Below are positions 22,285 to 33,599 of a stretch of DNA of 64,000 nt, one piece after another. The translations under genes and the position numbers were made by a program. Position 1 is the first letter of the stretch, and each line of letters begins with the position of its first letter. The notes beneath the pieces were generated by a model, which worked only from the letters and a program-made list of their open reading frames with translations, did not search any database and was not told where the DNA came from. The DNA is from Melieria omissa (lineage: Eukaryota; Arthropoda; Insecta; Diptera; Ulidiidae). The stretch lies in the NCBI GenBank assembly GCA_963971225.1, contig OZ020269.1, positions 75,864,450 to 75,928,449 on the forward strand. Direction: 5' to 3'.

Positions 22285-22539
22285 AGTGCTTTAGGGCTAG
22301 TCACTGAACACCGCACCGGAATTCTCTCGGAGAACAGACACTTCGGGAAGTTGTTTGAGTTTATCTCTCTAGAAGATGTTGCGCGGGAACCAGCAGAATG
22401 TTGATGTGGTGAGTTCCAATTGCCTCACCTTCTGCTAGAAACCTCAAACTTTCGCCGATTTTCGCGCACAGATTTTAGTTAATGTGTCCCAGGCAGCAAG
22501 CGCGGACACAGCATAAACGCAAGACTACACCAATTTGGC

Positions 22540-22900
22540 TTTATTGGAAGGATAATTTTATGCCATTAATGTTTAAATATGATTTCGGGCATTGATGGAC
22601 ATTAAAACGATTTTCTTATGTTTTATTTCAATTCGAAGTTCTATACCTCTAAAAAAAACTGATGGACGATTATGTCGACCATAAAATGGAAACTTCGCGA
22701 ACTGAACCATTATTTTCGAAACAAATTTGCACGATTTGCAAGCGTTGTTCTTTTGTCAACCTGTTCATGATGAAATGGCAAACCAAACTGAACATAAATG
22801 ACATTAGAGTTGCCAGATTTGACCACAAAATGCCAGTTTTATCTCTATTCGAAAAACAAATCTCTAAAAAAACACCCTATACATATCGGTTTGTATGCAC
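22540..22900 (-). mobile_element. Scrambled copy of the short IS630-type element
   Basis: Three blocks match the element at 34690-35301 but in changed order and orientation. The first (22540-22600) is its 3' part inverted, the second (22597-22660) its 3' end in direct orientation, the third (22662-22890) its 5' part inverted, ending in the terminal AAAAAAACACCCTATA. The transposase N-terminus is inside the third block. Not functional. Confidence 0.7.
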
Positions 22901-22994
22901 ATGTGTAAAAATCGGGGACTAAACTATTATAAGTTTTTTAGAAAATATTTGCAATATAATTATTTGAATGCAACATAAATTTTATTCGTTGATT

Positions 22995-23720
22995 ATAATT
23001 GTAATTTGCGACAGTTAATTTTACGTTGCGTAATAACTATTATGAGAATGCGTAATAACTATTATTTTGGGAATTTTTTTGTTTACGTTGCTTCAAAACT
23101 TTTATTTTTGACTTTTTTATTTACATTACCGATAACTATTATTTTGAGAAACAGTTTTTTACGTTGATTCATAACTATTATTTATGTTTTTTTGTTATTT
23201 ACGTTGCCGATAACTATTATTTGAAAGACAATTTTTGTTACGTTGCGTCATACCTTTTATGAACGATTTTTTTTTACGTAGCCCTACCATATTTTAAGTA
23301 TGAATTGATATTTTATTTTTTAGTTATTGGTGGAAATTAGGTTTCTGTAGTTAATTTGCGTTTGTCAATTTAAAACAATTGAAGATCAATTCATATCCAA
23401 AATGGTAGTTCAACGTAAAAATTTGTTTTTTTTTTTTCAAAATAATAGTTATCGGCAACGTAAATGAAAAAATCACAAATAAAAGTTATGAAGCAACTTA
23501 AAAAAGTTTTCAAAATTATAGTTATCGGTAACTTTAATTAAAAAAGTCATTAATAAAAGTCAATCAATGTAAAAAACAAAAATTCCAAAATAATAATTAT
23601 CGACAACGAAAAATATATTTGTTACTTATGCAACTCAAAAAAATTTATCACATGATAATAGTTATAAGCAACGTAAAAAAATTCTTATTGGGAATAATTA
23701 TTACAAAATGCGTTGCAATA
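22995..23720. repeat. Foldback of tandem ACGTTGC-TAACTATTATTT units
   Basis: The left arm (about 22995-23300) contains five or so diverged units of about 60 bases with TTTACGTTGC and ATAACTATTATTT. The right arm (23400-23720) contains the same units reversed (AATAATAGTTATCGGCAACG). A ~100-base loop lies between. No protein and no clear target duplication. Possibly a foldback transposon. Confidence 0.65.
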
Positions 23721-24890
23721 TGTGAACCGTGTTTAGAACGAGACCATGTTAGATATAAGAGTTACGTTTTAAGCGAGGTCTACCTGCACTGCAGGATTTA
23801 AAATAATTCAAAACAAATTCACTGTCAACAAAACAAATTCAAATCAACATCTAAAAGGATAAAAAATTTTGAGTTTAGTTACGAAATAAAATTTAACTTA
23901 TCTTAAATTGAATAAAGATTATTTAAATGAAACCAAAAATTACAAAATACAATTTTGTTTTATATAATGCACAATGCATATTTTTCCCCTTTTATTTCAA
24001 GCCCATAAATTCAGCATTACGGTCCGTATCCAATAAGAAAGTTGCATCCCCAAAACAATGTGAGAAATCCAAAGAAGGTAAGTTACTTTTGCGAATCCGT
24101 ATTGCACTTTCAGAAATTTGAAACTCGCAGGGTATTTTGGTTGATGAGGTTGGCTTTTGTACGTGTAACAATTGGCTTCACTTAACTTGTGGCGAAGCCA
24201 TTTGAATGCGTTATGTGTTAAATTGCTTTCTGCCAGTAAACTGTAGACATAAGTATTTTAATTTGCTGTAAGTACCGAGAAGTGATGAGTTAGGTTTGAG
24301 AAAGATATCTAAAACTTAAAAAAAGAATTGCAACATATTTTTCTTATTCATTAGTCTTTTTCCTATTCACTGTTGCAAAAGAAACTGTTCAGAATTGGAA
24401 ATAGAGATTTATTTCACTCGCACTAAGCGTTTCTATTTATTTTAAAATTTCTTAAACTATTTTAGCTATGTAAATTTTTAGGGTTTAGAAATCTTCAAAT
24501 GAGAGAGGATATATATTAGGGGTATAAACACTGGACAGCCGATTTTTATTAACTAGTGTCGTCGTGTTGAAATTCGACTAATTACGCATGAAACAACCAA
24601 TGAATGCAATTTGTAAAGAAAAGGATAGTTGCTCACATGTTGTCAACATCTCAACCAACCAAATAAAACAGTGTTTATGATTGTGCTTCCCTATAAAAAG
24701 AACGCTCTCTACTGGTGAAATAAGTCTTGATATCGGTTTAGGAAAAGTGGCATAAGGATTACAAAAAAGTATAAGCGTATTAATATTTAAATTTGCAGCA
24801 AAAAAGTTAAGCCAACAACCCGAGTCCGCCGAAGGAAGTATCCACGTTGGTCCAGTCGTTTTCAAGTTTTAAGCAGCCGAACGAACCAAG
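23721..24890. other. AT-rich spacer ending in a dispersed repeat
   Basis: No gene seen in 23721-24540. From about 24540 to 24910 it carries a dispersed repeat whose end (TTGGTCCAGTCGTTTTCAAG, then a TATATATAGACTAGC run) recurs at 26756-26830. Confidence 0.5.
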
Positions 24891-24904
24891 ATTCATTTTT
24901 ATAT

Positions 24905-25720
24905 ATATAGACTAGCTGGGCCCCGCGGCTTCGCACACAAGCTCTCTTGTTTCACCCGATACAAAATTGTAAACGCATTGTCAGATTTTGCTTAAAAAAA
25001 CATATGTCTATTATCTTTGATGTCAAGTGGTTCTAAAAACTGTGAAGTCAAAAGGGCCTTTAAATCATGAGTTTTCACATTTACTCTAAACAAATTCTTA
25101 ACCCTTAGTTTACCACGGTAGATTTCGATTTTCTAAAATATGTAAAGCACATTTTTAAGTCAAAAGGATCAATAAATCGTGTTTCTCCATAAAAACTGTT
25201 AACCCATTGTTGACCCCGTTAGGTTTTGATTTTCAAAAAAGTGAAAAACACGTGTCAAATTATTTCTCACTTAGAGTACTTTCAGAAAGTTTGAAGTCAG
25301 TGGCCCCATTAATTCATGTTTTTCTACAGTTTCGCCATACAAACTTTTAACTGGTCGCTGACCCGTCCGATTTTAATATTCGGAAAAAATTAAAAACATG
25401 TATCGAGTTATTTTACATTTGAAGTACTTTCACCAAGTTTGAAGTCAAAAGACTCAAAAAATGTGTGTCTCCATACATACAACCCGTCGTTGATCCAGTT
25501 AGATTTTGAAAATAATGAGAAACGCGTGTATAATTTTTTTTTATTTCAAGTTTTTGTTTACAATTTTTGAAGTCAATAGGCCTATCGGTTCATGTTTTTT
25601 TCGAGTCTACACTTAAACAAATCTTAACCCATTATTGGTCGATTGATTTTTAGTTTAGAGCATTTTCAGGAAGTTCGAAATCAATATGTCTCTTAAATCA
25701 CTTTTCTTCATACAACACCT
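24905..25720. repeat. Degenerate minisatellite-like repeat, locus 1
   Basis: About six diverged units recur every 110-150 bases, each with a GAAGTCAA-type start, a CATG-TTTT-ACA stretch, TTAACCC-GTTGACCC-GTTAG and GTGAAAAACACGTGT. The same units recur at 37200-39330. No coding potential. Confidence 0.6.
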
Positions 25721-25724
25721 TAAA

Positions 25725-26140
25725 GGCTTGATTACACGTAACGAGTCGAGTGACGAGACATCAAAATGGTACTAGGCCGAAAGAATTGGGATAGAGAGCA
25801 AAAGCGACGAGTTGTTCAAACGTATTTCGACACGCGGCGAGTCAGTTCGGTTTTACAATGCACAAAATGAACTAAGCAACTCGCGCAATTAAACTCAACC
25901 GAGCGAAAAGTAGTGTGTGACGCATACCGCATGTCACGAGCGATTGCGCGAATCGCTGGGAAAAGAGAAAAATATAACGGTAAAGTAGTGGTCGCTCGCA
26001 AACAAAATGTGATTCTAGTGGCTCTCTCGCCACGTTCATCGGTGACTGACTCAATCAAGAACTCGCCTTACCGTTTAGACGAAACGAGTACTCGTTCGAG
26101 TTGCTGTCTTCTCACTCTACTCGTTACGTGTAATCAAGCC
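25725..26140. mobile_element. MITE with GGCTTGATTACACG ends
   Basis: The 416-bp unit has inverted ends GGCTTGATTACACGTAACGA and TAAA directly repeated on both sides. Subterminal CGAGT/ACTCG motifs recur. The open frames within it are accidental. Confidence 0.75.
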
Positions 26141-28270
26141 TAAACACATGCTTTGCCCCTTTACACCCCGAATTTCAAAAATTCCCGTCTAAGCGGAGAT
26201 TTATTTTTCAAGATATACCTACAGTTAAAATTTCATGTTTGTAGCTTCAGCGGCTTGGGCTGAGCGATGATGAATCAATCAATCAGTCAGTTAGGGCAAA
26301 CAATCAATGTATATAAAAATGGAGGCGGTACCACGCTCTCTTGTCCAATGCTCACAACTTTCTTCTAATCGAATTGTGCTACTAAGTGGAAAGTTTCAGT
26401 GGTATGGGCGATGCCACACCCCCTTGTTCAATACCAACCCCATTCCCTCTATCGAAAGATATGATTAAATGGTAGGTTCATACCAAGTTTCATTGATGTA
26501 CGACTTACAGTTCTGCTGCATTAAAAATGCGCCACGCCCCTTATTCAACGCCAATAAAATTGGGCGGTGCCACACCCCTTTGTTCAATACCCACCCCATT
26601 CCCTCGGGCGAAGGACATGATTAAATAGTAAGTTTGTGCCAAATTTAATTGATGTGTGAATTATGGTTCCAAAGTTATTGTCTAAAAATGTATTCTTGTG
26701 GTTTTTTCCAAAACCTTCACGTGACAATTTCGAACAAACCCTCCGAAGAAAGTATGTTGGTCCAGTCGTTTTCAAGTTTTAAGCAGCCGAATGAACCACG
26801 ATTCATTTTTTTATATATAGATACTAGCAGGGCCCTGCGGCTTTGCAAGAAAGCTTGAAGTCAATGGGCCCAATAAATCAAGTTTATTCATACTACACTC
26901 TATGGGCGATGCCACGTCTCTTTTATGTAATGCCAAATCCTCCAGTCGAAGGGTGTGACTCGGTTTCATTGATATGCGACTTCAGTCGCGGAAAATTTCA
27001 GTCACAAAAAATATGACGCGCCCCTTGTTCTACGCCCATAAAATTTTACCAGTAGAATGACACATCTATGGGACGATGGTATACAAAACTTCAAAGCTTT
27101 ATAACTAATTGTTCCAAAGCTATTCTACATTACAAATCTGGGTTCTATGGGCGGCGCCGTGCCCCTCGTCCAATACCCACCCCATTCCCATGACGAAGGA
27201 CACATCTAAATCTTAAATCTTTGACGTGTGATTTGTAGTTCCACAGTTATTCAACAACGCTCACAAAGTTTTACCAGTGAAAGGGCACATCTAAACGGTG
27301 GCCCCGCACCAATTTTTAATGCTGCCCGATACCTCATTCCGAAGATATTCCATATTGAAAATTTAAGTTGTATGGGCGGTGCCACGCCCCCTTGTCAAAA
27401 ACCCACCCCATTCTCCCTATCGAAAAACACAACTAAATCGTACGTTTATACCGAGTGTCATTGATGAGAACGCTATAGTTCCAAAGTTACACCGGCATTT
27501 AAAAAGTGTCACGCCCATTGTCCAACGCTCTTCAAATTTTTACCAGTGAAACGGAACATCTAAACGGTGGCCCTGCACCAAATTTTAATGCTGTCCGACT
27601 TCTCATTACGAAAATATTCCATATTGAAAATTTAAGTTGTATGCACTATGTGGTTTATCGAGACTTACTGAAGACGAACATTCCGTGAAAAATTCAACTA
27701 ATCGGCTGTCTAGTTTTTGAGTTTTAGTATCGTATAATTTGTTATTATGGTGGGCTTGGCGAAAAGGCATATCAGGTGGTCGTGGTCAATCTTATGTATC
27801 CTATGTTACATCAATGAAACACGGAATCATTTGATATTAATACTGATTTACCGACATGTACCGTAGCTTCGTTTTGTTAGTTTAGTGGGCGCGGAAAGTG
27901 GGTGTGGCCGATTATATTATAGCCTATGTTTGCTGCAATTACATGCTGAATCGTCTGATACCCATATTGCTATGACAAATATACCAACGCTTATTTGTTA
28001 TTATAGTGGGCGTGGCGAAAAGGCATATCAGGTGGGCGTGGTCAATCTTATATATCCTATGTTAACATCAATGAAACACGGAATCATTTGAAACTAATAC
28101 TGATTTACCGACATGTACCGTAGCTTCGTTTTGTTAGTTTAGTGGGCGTGGCCGATTATATTATAGCCTATGTTTGCCGCAATGACACGCTGAATCGTTT
28201 GATACCCATATTGCCTTAGAAAAGCATACCATAGATGAGTTTTGTTACCATAGCAGGCGTTATGTTTTTA
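26141..28270 (+). repeat. Dispersed GGGCGTGG-family repeat, long copy
   Basis: A mosaic of several diverged units, each with a GGGCGGTGCCACGCCCC-like line and an ACCCACCCCATTCCC line. From 27740 it contains two near-identical segments with GGCATATCAGGTGG and GTACCGTAGCTTCGTTTTG, spaced about 270 bp apart. It matches, inverted, the two parts at 7207-7635 and 8987-9650. It is noncoding and I cannot name the superfamily. Confidence 0.6.
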
Positions 28271-29375
28271 TATAATAGTATATATTTGTTCTGAAATAAA
28301 AATATAATGTAATTCAAAAACTAAAATTTTAAGAGTTTGTTTTAAACATTAAAAGCGTTTGATTGCTTGAAGAGTGCTAATTGCTTGAACACCCACCGTA
28401 TACTCAGCGCTAGTTGCAGAAATCAACTACAAGGCGAAGATCAATTCGATTCAAAAAATTCAGTTGCAGTCCGTAGCAATAAAAACAACCTTCGTAACCA
28501 TTTCCAGGTCAACATGCATGTGGCATTGCTTTTCCTCTTCACTGTTTCATAGAACCTCTTGCGATCATCATTCCTATTTGAACGCTCTCCGTAAAATGCT
28601 CTTGCATTTTCACAGCTTCTAAATTTATGCCGCATTTTATACTTTTGTGAGAGTAAGCGAAAGCGGGATTTACGCTAAATCCCACTTCGATTTTACCTGC
28701 AGACAAGCGTTGTATGGCCGTGGTTCATCTCCATATTATATTTTCTTAGGTAAAACTGTTGAGGTGGTACATATTTTTATATTTGCGGCTCTCAAAGAGC
28801 CCATTTTCTTAAATTTTTTTCAATCAGGCTTACATTCACACAAAGCATAAAGGTCGGATTACTATTTTAATTTAGTGAACTACTATTTAAATTATACCAA
28901 TTTCTATTTCACACAATTCGTACATTTATATACACAAAAGAAAGTGGATGTATGTGTGTAAGCGCATCACACTCAAACGGACCGGCCGATTTTCATGGGG
29001 TTTTTTTGGTTGGATTTGTCTTGAGTCAATTCAGGTTTATGCGAAAAGACAATTTCGGAAAATCGATTGGAAAAGTCGTAAAATTCCTGTCATGTTTGAC
29101 CACGAATTACTTGAGAACGGCTGGTTTGCCTGGTTTTTGTTTGTTATATTCTTAGTTGTCAGAATAAGGTTTGTATGAAAGATCAGTTTAAAAATCGGGG
29201 CGTGGCACTTTTTCACCAGCCAACATTTTCAGACAATAATTTTGGACCCATAAGTCACACATCAAATCCGAAGGCTCTTAAAAATCACCCAATTACAATT
29301 AATATGGTAAAATGTAGTTCAATACGGCTTGTGCGAAAAATATTTCACAGAGTATTGGGGACTGATGCCCCGGCA
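28271..29375. other. Spacer with an unclassified interspersed repeat
   Basis: No gene recognised. About 28930-29290 has a phrase common in insect interspersed repeats (ACGGACCGGCCGATTTTCAT) and a GGGGCGTGGCACTTTTTC line, so it is probably repeat-derived. Confidence 0.4.
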
Positions 29376-29561
29376 CACGGTAGGCAGGAAGCATCGATAG
29401 GTTGCACAAAAATGTCGACGAAAACTGTAATCGGGGTTGTATTTGTTGATGATTATAGGTGCACAATCCGTTCGAATTGAAATCCGACCTGCTTCTTCTC
29501 ATACCAAGTAAGTTTTCGTCGACATTTTTGTGCAACCTATCGATGCTTCCTGCCTACCGTG
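29376..29561. repeat. Perfect 51-bp inverted repeat with 84-bp loop
   Basis: 29376-29426 (starting CACGGTAGGCAGGAAGCATC) is the exact reverse complement of 29511-29561. The loop has no recognised gene. Perfect identity suggests a recent origin or selection on the hairpin. A SINE follows within a few bases. Confidence 0.85.
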
Positions 29562-29566
29562 GGCAG

Positions 29567-29842
29567 GCGCCGTAGCTCAGCTGGCTAGTGCTTTGGGCCG
29601 CGAGTCAAATGCGTCGCACGAATCCAGGTTCAATACTCTGTTGCGTTAACACCGAAAAAAAAGAAAAACAACAACTTTTCTTTCGGCGGCTGTCCTCTCA
29701 GCAGGAAATGGCAAACCTCTGAAAGCAAAATTGCCTATGAAAAACCTCCCAACTTGCCGTTCGGAATCGGCATAAAACTGTAGGTCCCTTCCAACCTTGT
29801 AAAAACATTCGCACGCACAACACGGTTGGTTGCGGGTAGCTA
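29567..29842 (+). repeat. tRNA-derived SINE, copy 4 (3'-truncated)
   Basis: The head GCGCCGTAGCTCAGCTGGC and B box GGTTCAATACTCTG are followed by the common body, including GCCGTTCGGAATCGGC. It stops after GGTTGCGGGTAGCTA and lacks the GGGCTGTCGTGCC end. Confidence 0.8.
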
Positions 29843-31776
29843 ATTTACACATTGCGATTTGTTTTACATCAATTATAGAACAGTAAAATAGATATAGATG
29901 AATGCATAGTAAAGAGAATGAGCAGGCACTCTAAAACTTGTGTTAACATATACAAAAAATATAATTGTGGTGAAGTTGCGGCCGGTTTTCTTAAAGTCGT
30001 GTGGCCGTGTCGCTGTCGTCTTAAATGTGTTCGTGCTATGATGTAAAAACCCTTCCCTTCTTGCGATGTTTCAATGCAGGAAGGAAAGGAAATAAAATCT
30101 CAGAGAAAGAAAGAAATTTAACACTCTGTGATTCTCTCCCTAAACAAAAATATATGTACGATGAATGCTTGTATAAGGCATGCCACTCGTTGCCAGCGAT
30201 TTGCACTATCAATAGTAGAATAACGTCCTGTGTCGGTGACTGCCTTGCTCTTGCGGTGTTGCATTCAGTGAGGTTTTCTGTGTGCCAAACACATAAGGGT
30301 AAGCGGCGTTTTCGTGTTGCATTATCCGCGCTCTTTGCGCGCAACTCAGACTCTGCCTTCTGGTGTGTGTGATATTTGAATATATGTGTTCTGATTGAGC
30401 ACGAATTCCCAAATTTTACTCAATGTGAGAATGAAGGAACCACTGTTTGTACTACCCATATGCTAGATGAACAGTTGTGTGGTGGTGTTCGCTTCAGTGT
30501 TCCTGATGCATACCAAGTTCTTGGGGGTAGATGATTGCGTGCATTTTGAAAACGCTCAAATATTCAAATTTAGTTCCTTCGTATACTTCGAGGTATCTTT
30601 ATCACTGTAGAACGGAAGGAATACACGCCATAGCTTTGACTTGTGTATTTAATGCAAATATTGAAAAAGTTTTGTGGTTCGTCGGTTATATCTTGAATTC
30701 ACTGCTAAGTCACCAATTATCATAGGGAGTTTTAGCATTGGAAAAATATTTGTAACATTTTCTACTACAATATTTTTTCTAAAAGTTATTTGTATTTAAG
30801 GTGGATGCTAAGATTTAAGTCAGAGTGTTTGCGTTCTTTCACCTTAATGTTGTGAAGATGCATTTGTTCTCTGAATCAATTACCACCCGCTTGTGTCACT
30901 TAAGATAAAAAAATGTATAAATGGCAACGCCATTTATTGAAAGAAGCAAGTAAGAAAATAAAACTCAATATAAGACGTCTACAGATAGATTCACGTCATT
31001 CGGCTCCAAGGTATTGTGCGTGGTAGACAATTCCCTCAAGTTGTTTCGTGTTTCCAATTAAATAAGTCAGTAAACGATGTAATTTCTTCTATTTTTGAAT
31101 TGGTGTGGAAGGAATTGCATGACAATGAAATGCTATTATAAAAACATATCCATGCAGTCGTGCAATATTAGTGTATGTAGCTAACCAAACACTGAAGATC
31201 TCTGTTAATAGTTTTCAAACATGTTATTATAGTAAAAAATTCACAAAATGCTTCTCCATACATATAAATGCAGTGAAAGCGCAAAAATTCTTTTGTAAGT
31301 GAGAGTTTTCGAAAAGTGTCATAAAATCGACTGTAAGAGTGGAAGAAGTGTAATACAAATCGGGCGAGTGATACAAAACCAAATATGAACGAAAAAAAGT
31401 GCAGCCAAACATTAACACCACGATGCAGCCTACTGCGTTTCCGACACTCCCACATAACTTCTGGGTTGGAGACCTCGTCCCTTGCATAGTCGTTGCTATT
31501 GCAAAGCACAATAGTTTCACTTCTTTAAGTGCAAAGTGCCAACAAGGATACATCCTTTTGGGTATATAACATATATGTTGTGTGCTCTCAATACGTGTAT
31601 TTCCGTTTGCTCGAATTCACACATTCGTTGGTCCTAAAATAATTTATTTACTTCATTCGATGCATGGCCCTTATTTTGGAAAAAAAACTAAACATAAATG
31701 AGCAATCTCAAAATGCGTTTTCTTAATTTATAATCAACTGACATTCGACGTCATGAAAAAATAAGAATAGTAAATT
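29843..31776 (+). other. Mostly unique sequence upstream of proposed exon
   Basis: I see no repeat shared with the rest of the window and no long convincing coding frame here. Its lower repeat content and position suggest a promoter or 5' untranslated region of the GSE1-like gene, but no promoter element can be pinpointed. Confidence 0.35.
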
Positions 31777-31831
31777 ATGGAATGGCTACCTAGAGGACTG
31801 CCCAGCATTCACGCACCAATACCAATCTGTG
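31777..31831 (+). CDS. Proposed first coding exon of GSE1-like gene
   Basis: ATG at 31777, preceded in frame by TAA at 31771-31773, opens MEWLPRGLPSIHAPIPIC and ends one base into a codon at the strong donor G|GTGAGT (31832). The exon at 47606 begins with TG, two bases of a split codon, so joining gives GTG (Val) and a continuous frame. With this exon the three-exon total is 2862 nt, exactly divisible by three. The link across a 15.8-kb intron is inferred from phase and splice signals only. An unseen exon could intervene, or the true start could lie elsewhere. Confidence 0.45.
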
Positions 31832-31963
31832 GTGAGTCGTTGGTAATGTAATCGTGTAAGGCTTATGAAATATTAAATATCGCAATTCTTGTTAACGCTA
31901 GTGTTTAAATGTGACAGATTTATTTAAATTTCATCATTACTAACATACACCTTTTGAAAATCG

Positions 31964-33582
31964 GGAACAAGTGCAGAATAGCGTACCCTCGTGAAAAAAA
32001 AAAAAAAAAATTTGGCTGTATAGAGCTTGGTTTTGTGAATGTAACAAACTAAAAATTTTGCCGGGGAAACGCCTACAAAAGGCGTGGCACGGGGTCAAAG
32101 TTCAAAACTTTTATCAAAATAACTCATTCAATTTTCAATCGATTTATATGATATGGGTATCAAACGAAAGGTCTTTTTCATACCTTTATTTTGGTGTACC
32201 ACATGATATACTTTATATGTACGAGTAAAAAATTATAAGCAAAAAATTATTTTTTTTTTACAAAATTTACAAAACCCGATTTTTTTCTAGAAAAACGTCG
32301 TTATTAAGATACAAAAAAATGTACACTATATTATAGCCTGTGGAATTATCTTTTCAATGAAATATAAAAACATACATTTTTGTTTTTTTTCAATGCGTGT
32401 TTTAATTAAATATCGCGCCTAAGCAAAGAATTTCTGCCTTCAAGTACCTCTTGTGTGGCCGGCCTTCGGCCGGGGCGCTTGAAAAATAACCCTCATGGGA
32501 GTCACCACCACATCAGGCAACAGTCAGGTGTGCACAGTATTTTTTGTTCAAATCCATAGTTCCAAGCCATAGTTTTTTTGGCAATAAGTTTTTCCCAGGT
32601 GGCCGGCCTTCGGCCGGGGCGCATGAAAAATAACCCTCATGGGAGTCACCACCACATCAGGCAACAGTCAGGTGTGCACAGTATTTTTTGTTCAAATCCA
32701 TAGTTCCAAGCCATAGTTTTTTTGGCAATAAGTTTTTCCCAGGTGGCCGGCCTTCGGCCGGGGCGCATGAAAAATAACCCTCATGGGAGTCACCACCACA
32801 TCAGGCAACAGTCAGGTGTGCACAGTATTTTTTGTTCAAATCCATAGTTCCAAGCCATAGTTTTTTTGGCAATAAGTTTTTCCCAGGTGGCCGGCCTTCG
32901 GCCGGGGCGCATGAAAAATAACCCTCATGGGAGTCACCACCACATTAGGCAACAGTCAGGTGTGCACAATATGGAAATATAAAAACTTTGAACCTCGATA
33001 TCTCGAAAACGAAGCGAGATATCGAAAAATTTTATTCTTCATTTTCGATTTACTTTCGGTCAATCTATCTAAAAACATCATCAAATGGCGGCGCCACGGA
33101 AACCGTAGAATCCCCTTGCAGGCACATTCTTTTAACTCAATATAAATTTAAATATAAAAACAAAAAAAGTTAAAATGTTCTATATTTCATTGTAAAGGGA
33201 ATTCCGTAGAGAATATATGGTAACAAATTTATTATATCTTTATTTTGGTTTTTTTCGAGAAAAAAATCGGGTTTTGTAAATTTTATAAAAAAAAAATAAT
33301 TTTTTGCTTATAATTTTTTACTCGTACATATAAAGTATATCATGTGGTACACCAAAATAAAGGTATGAAAAAGACCTTTCGTTTGATACCCATATCATAT
33401 AAATCGATTGAAAATTGAATGAGTTATTTTGATAAAAGTTTTGAACTTTGACCCCGTGCCACGCCTTTTGTAGGCGTTTCCCCGGCAAAATTTTTAGTTT
33501 GTTAGACTCAGGAGCGAAACTTCTTTGTAAAGGCATACTTATTATTTTTTTTCACGAGGGTACGCTATTCTGCACTTAAGCC
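31964..33582. mobile_element. Inverted-repeat DNA element with 8-bp target duplication
   Basis: GAAAATCG is exactly repeated at 31956-31963 and 33583-33590. The ends GGAACAAGTGCAGAATAGCG and, reversed, GGCTTAAGTGCAGAATAGCG open long inverted arms of about 300 bases. The centre holds a 144-bp tandem array and no transposase. An 8-bp duplication fits hAT or P-type transposases. The arms recur at 6480-6624/9955-10205, so this is a repeated family. Confidence 0.8.
32455..32960 (+). repeat. 144-bp tandem array with hairpin in each unit
   Basis: Units start GTGGCCGGCCTTCGGCCGG at 32455, 32599, 32743 and 32887, a period of exactly 144 bases in three steps. The fourth copy breaks off around 32960. 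Each start forms a CCGGCC-TTC-GGCCGG hairpin. Copies differ by only a few bases. Confidence 0.9.
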
Positions 33583-33599
33583 GAAAATCGTTTCCCTGA

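Larger units (their letters stand above)
11963..22535 (-). mobile_element. R1-clade-like LINE, dead, with three insertions
   Basis: Read on the minus strand it has ORF1 with CCHC knuckles, an apurinic-type endonuclease, a reverse transcriptase and a C-terminal CCHC region, with a T11 tract at 11963-11974 as the poly(A) end. Subtracting the hAT (13884-18380), the TTAA MITE (18716-19443) and the SINE (13183-13542) leaves about 5 kb, normal for R1-type elements. No RNase H domain is seen, which argues against the LOA and I groups. Stops, a frameshift and a damaged catalytic motif show that it is inactive. The 5' boundary near 22535 is approximate. Confidence 0.8.

Noticed and set aside
25913..26143. 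Small plus-strand gene
   Set aside because: Within a MITE with perfect ends; frame explained by low stop density of CGA-rich motifs.
30025..30372. 115-codon plus-strand frame as a gene
   Set aside because: No domain, no splice context, and an equally long frame on the other strand; probably chance.
32455..32960. CRISPR-like array
   Set aside because: Whole 144-bp units repeat with no variable spacers, inside a eukaryotic transposon.
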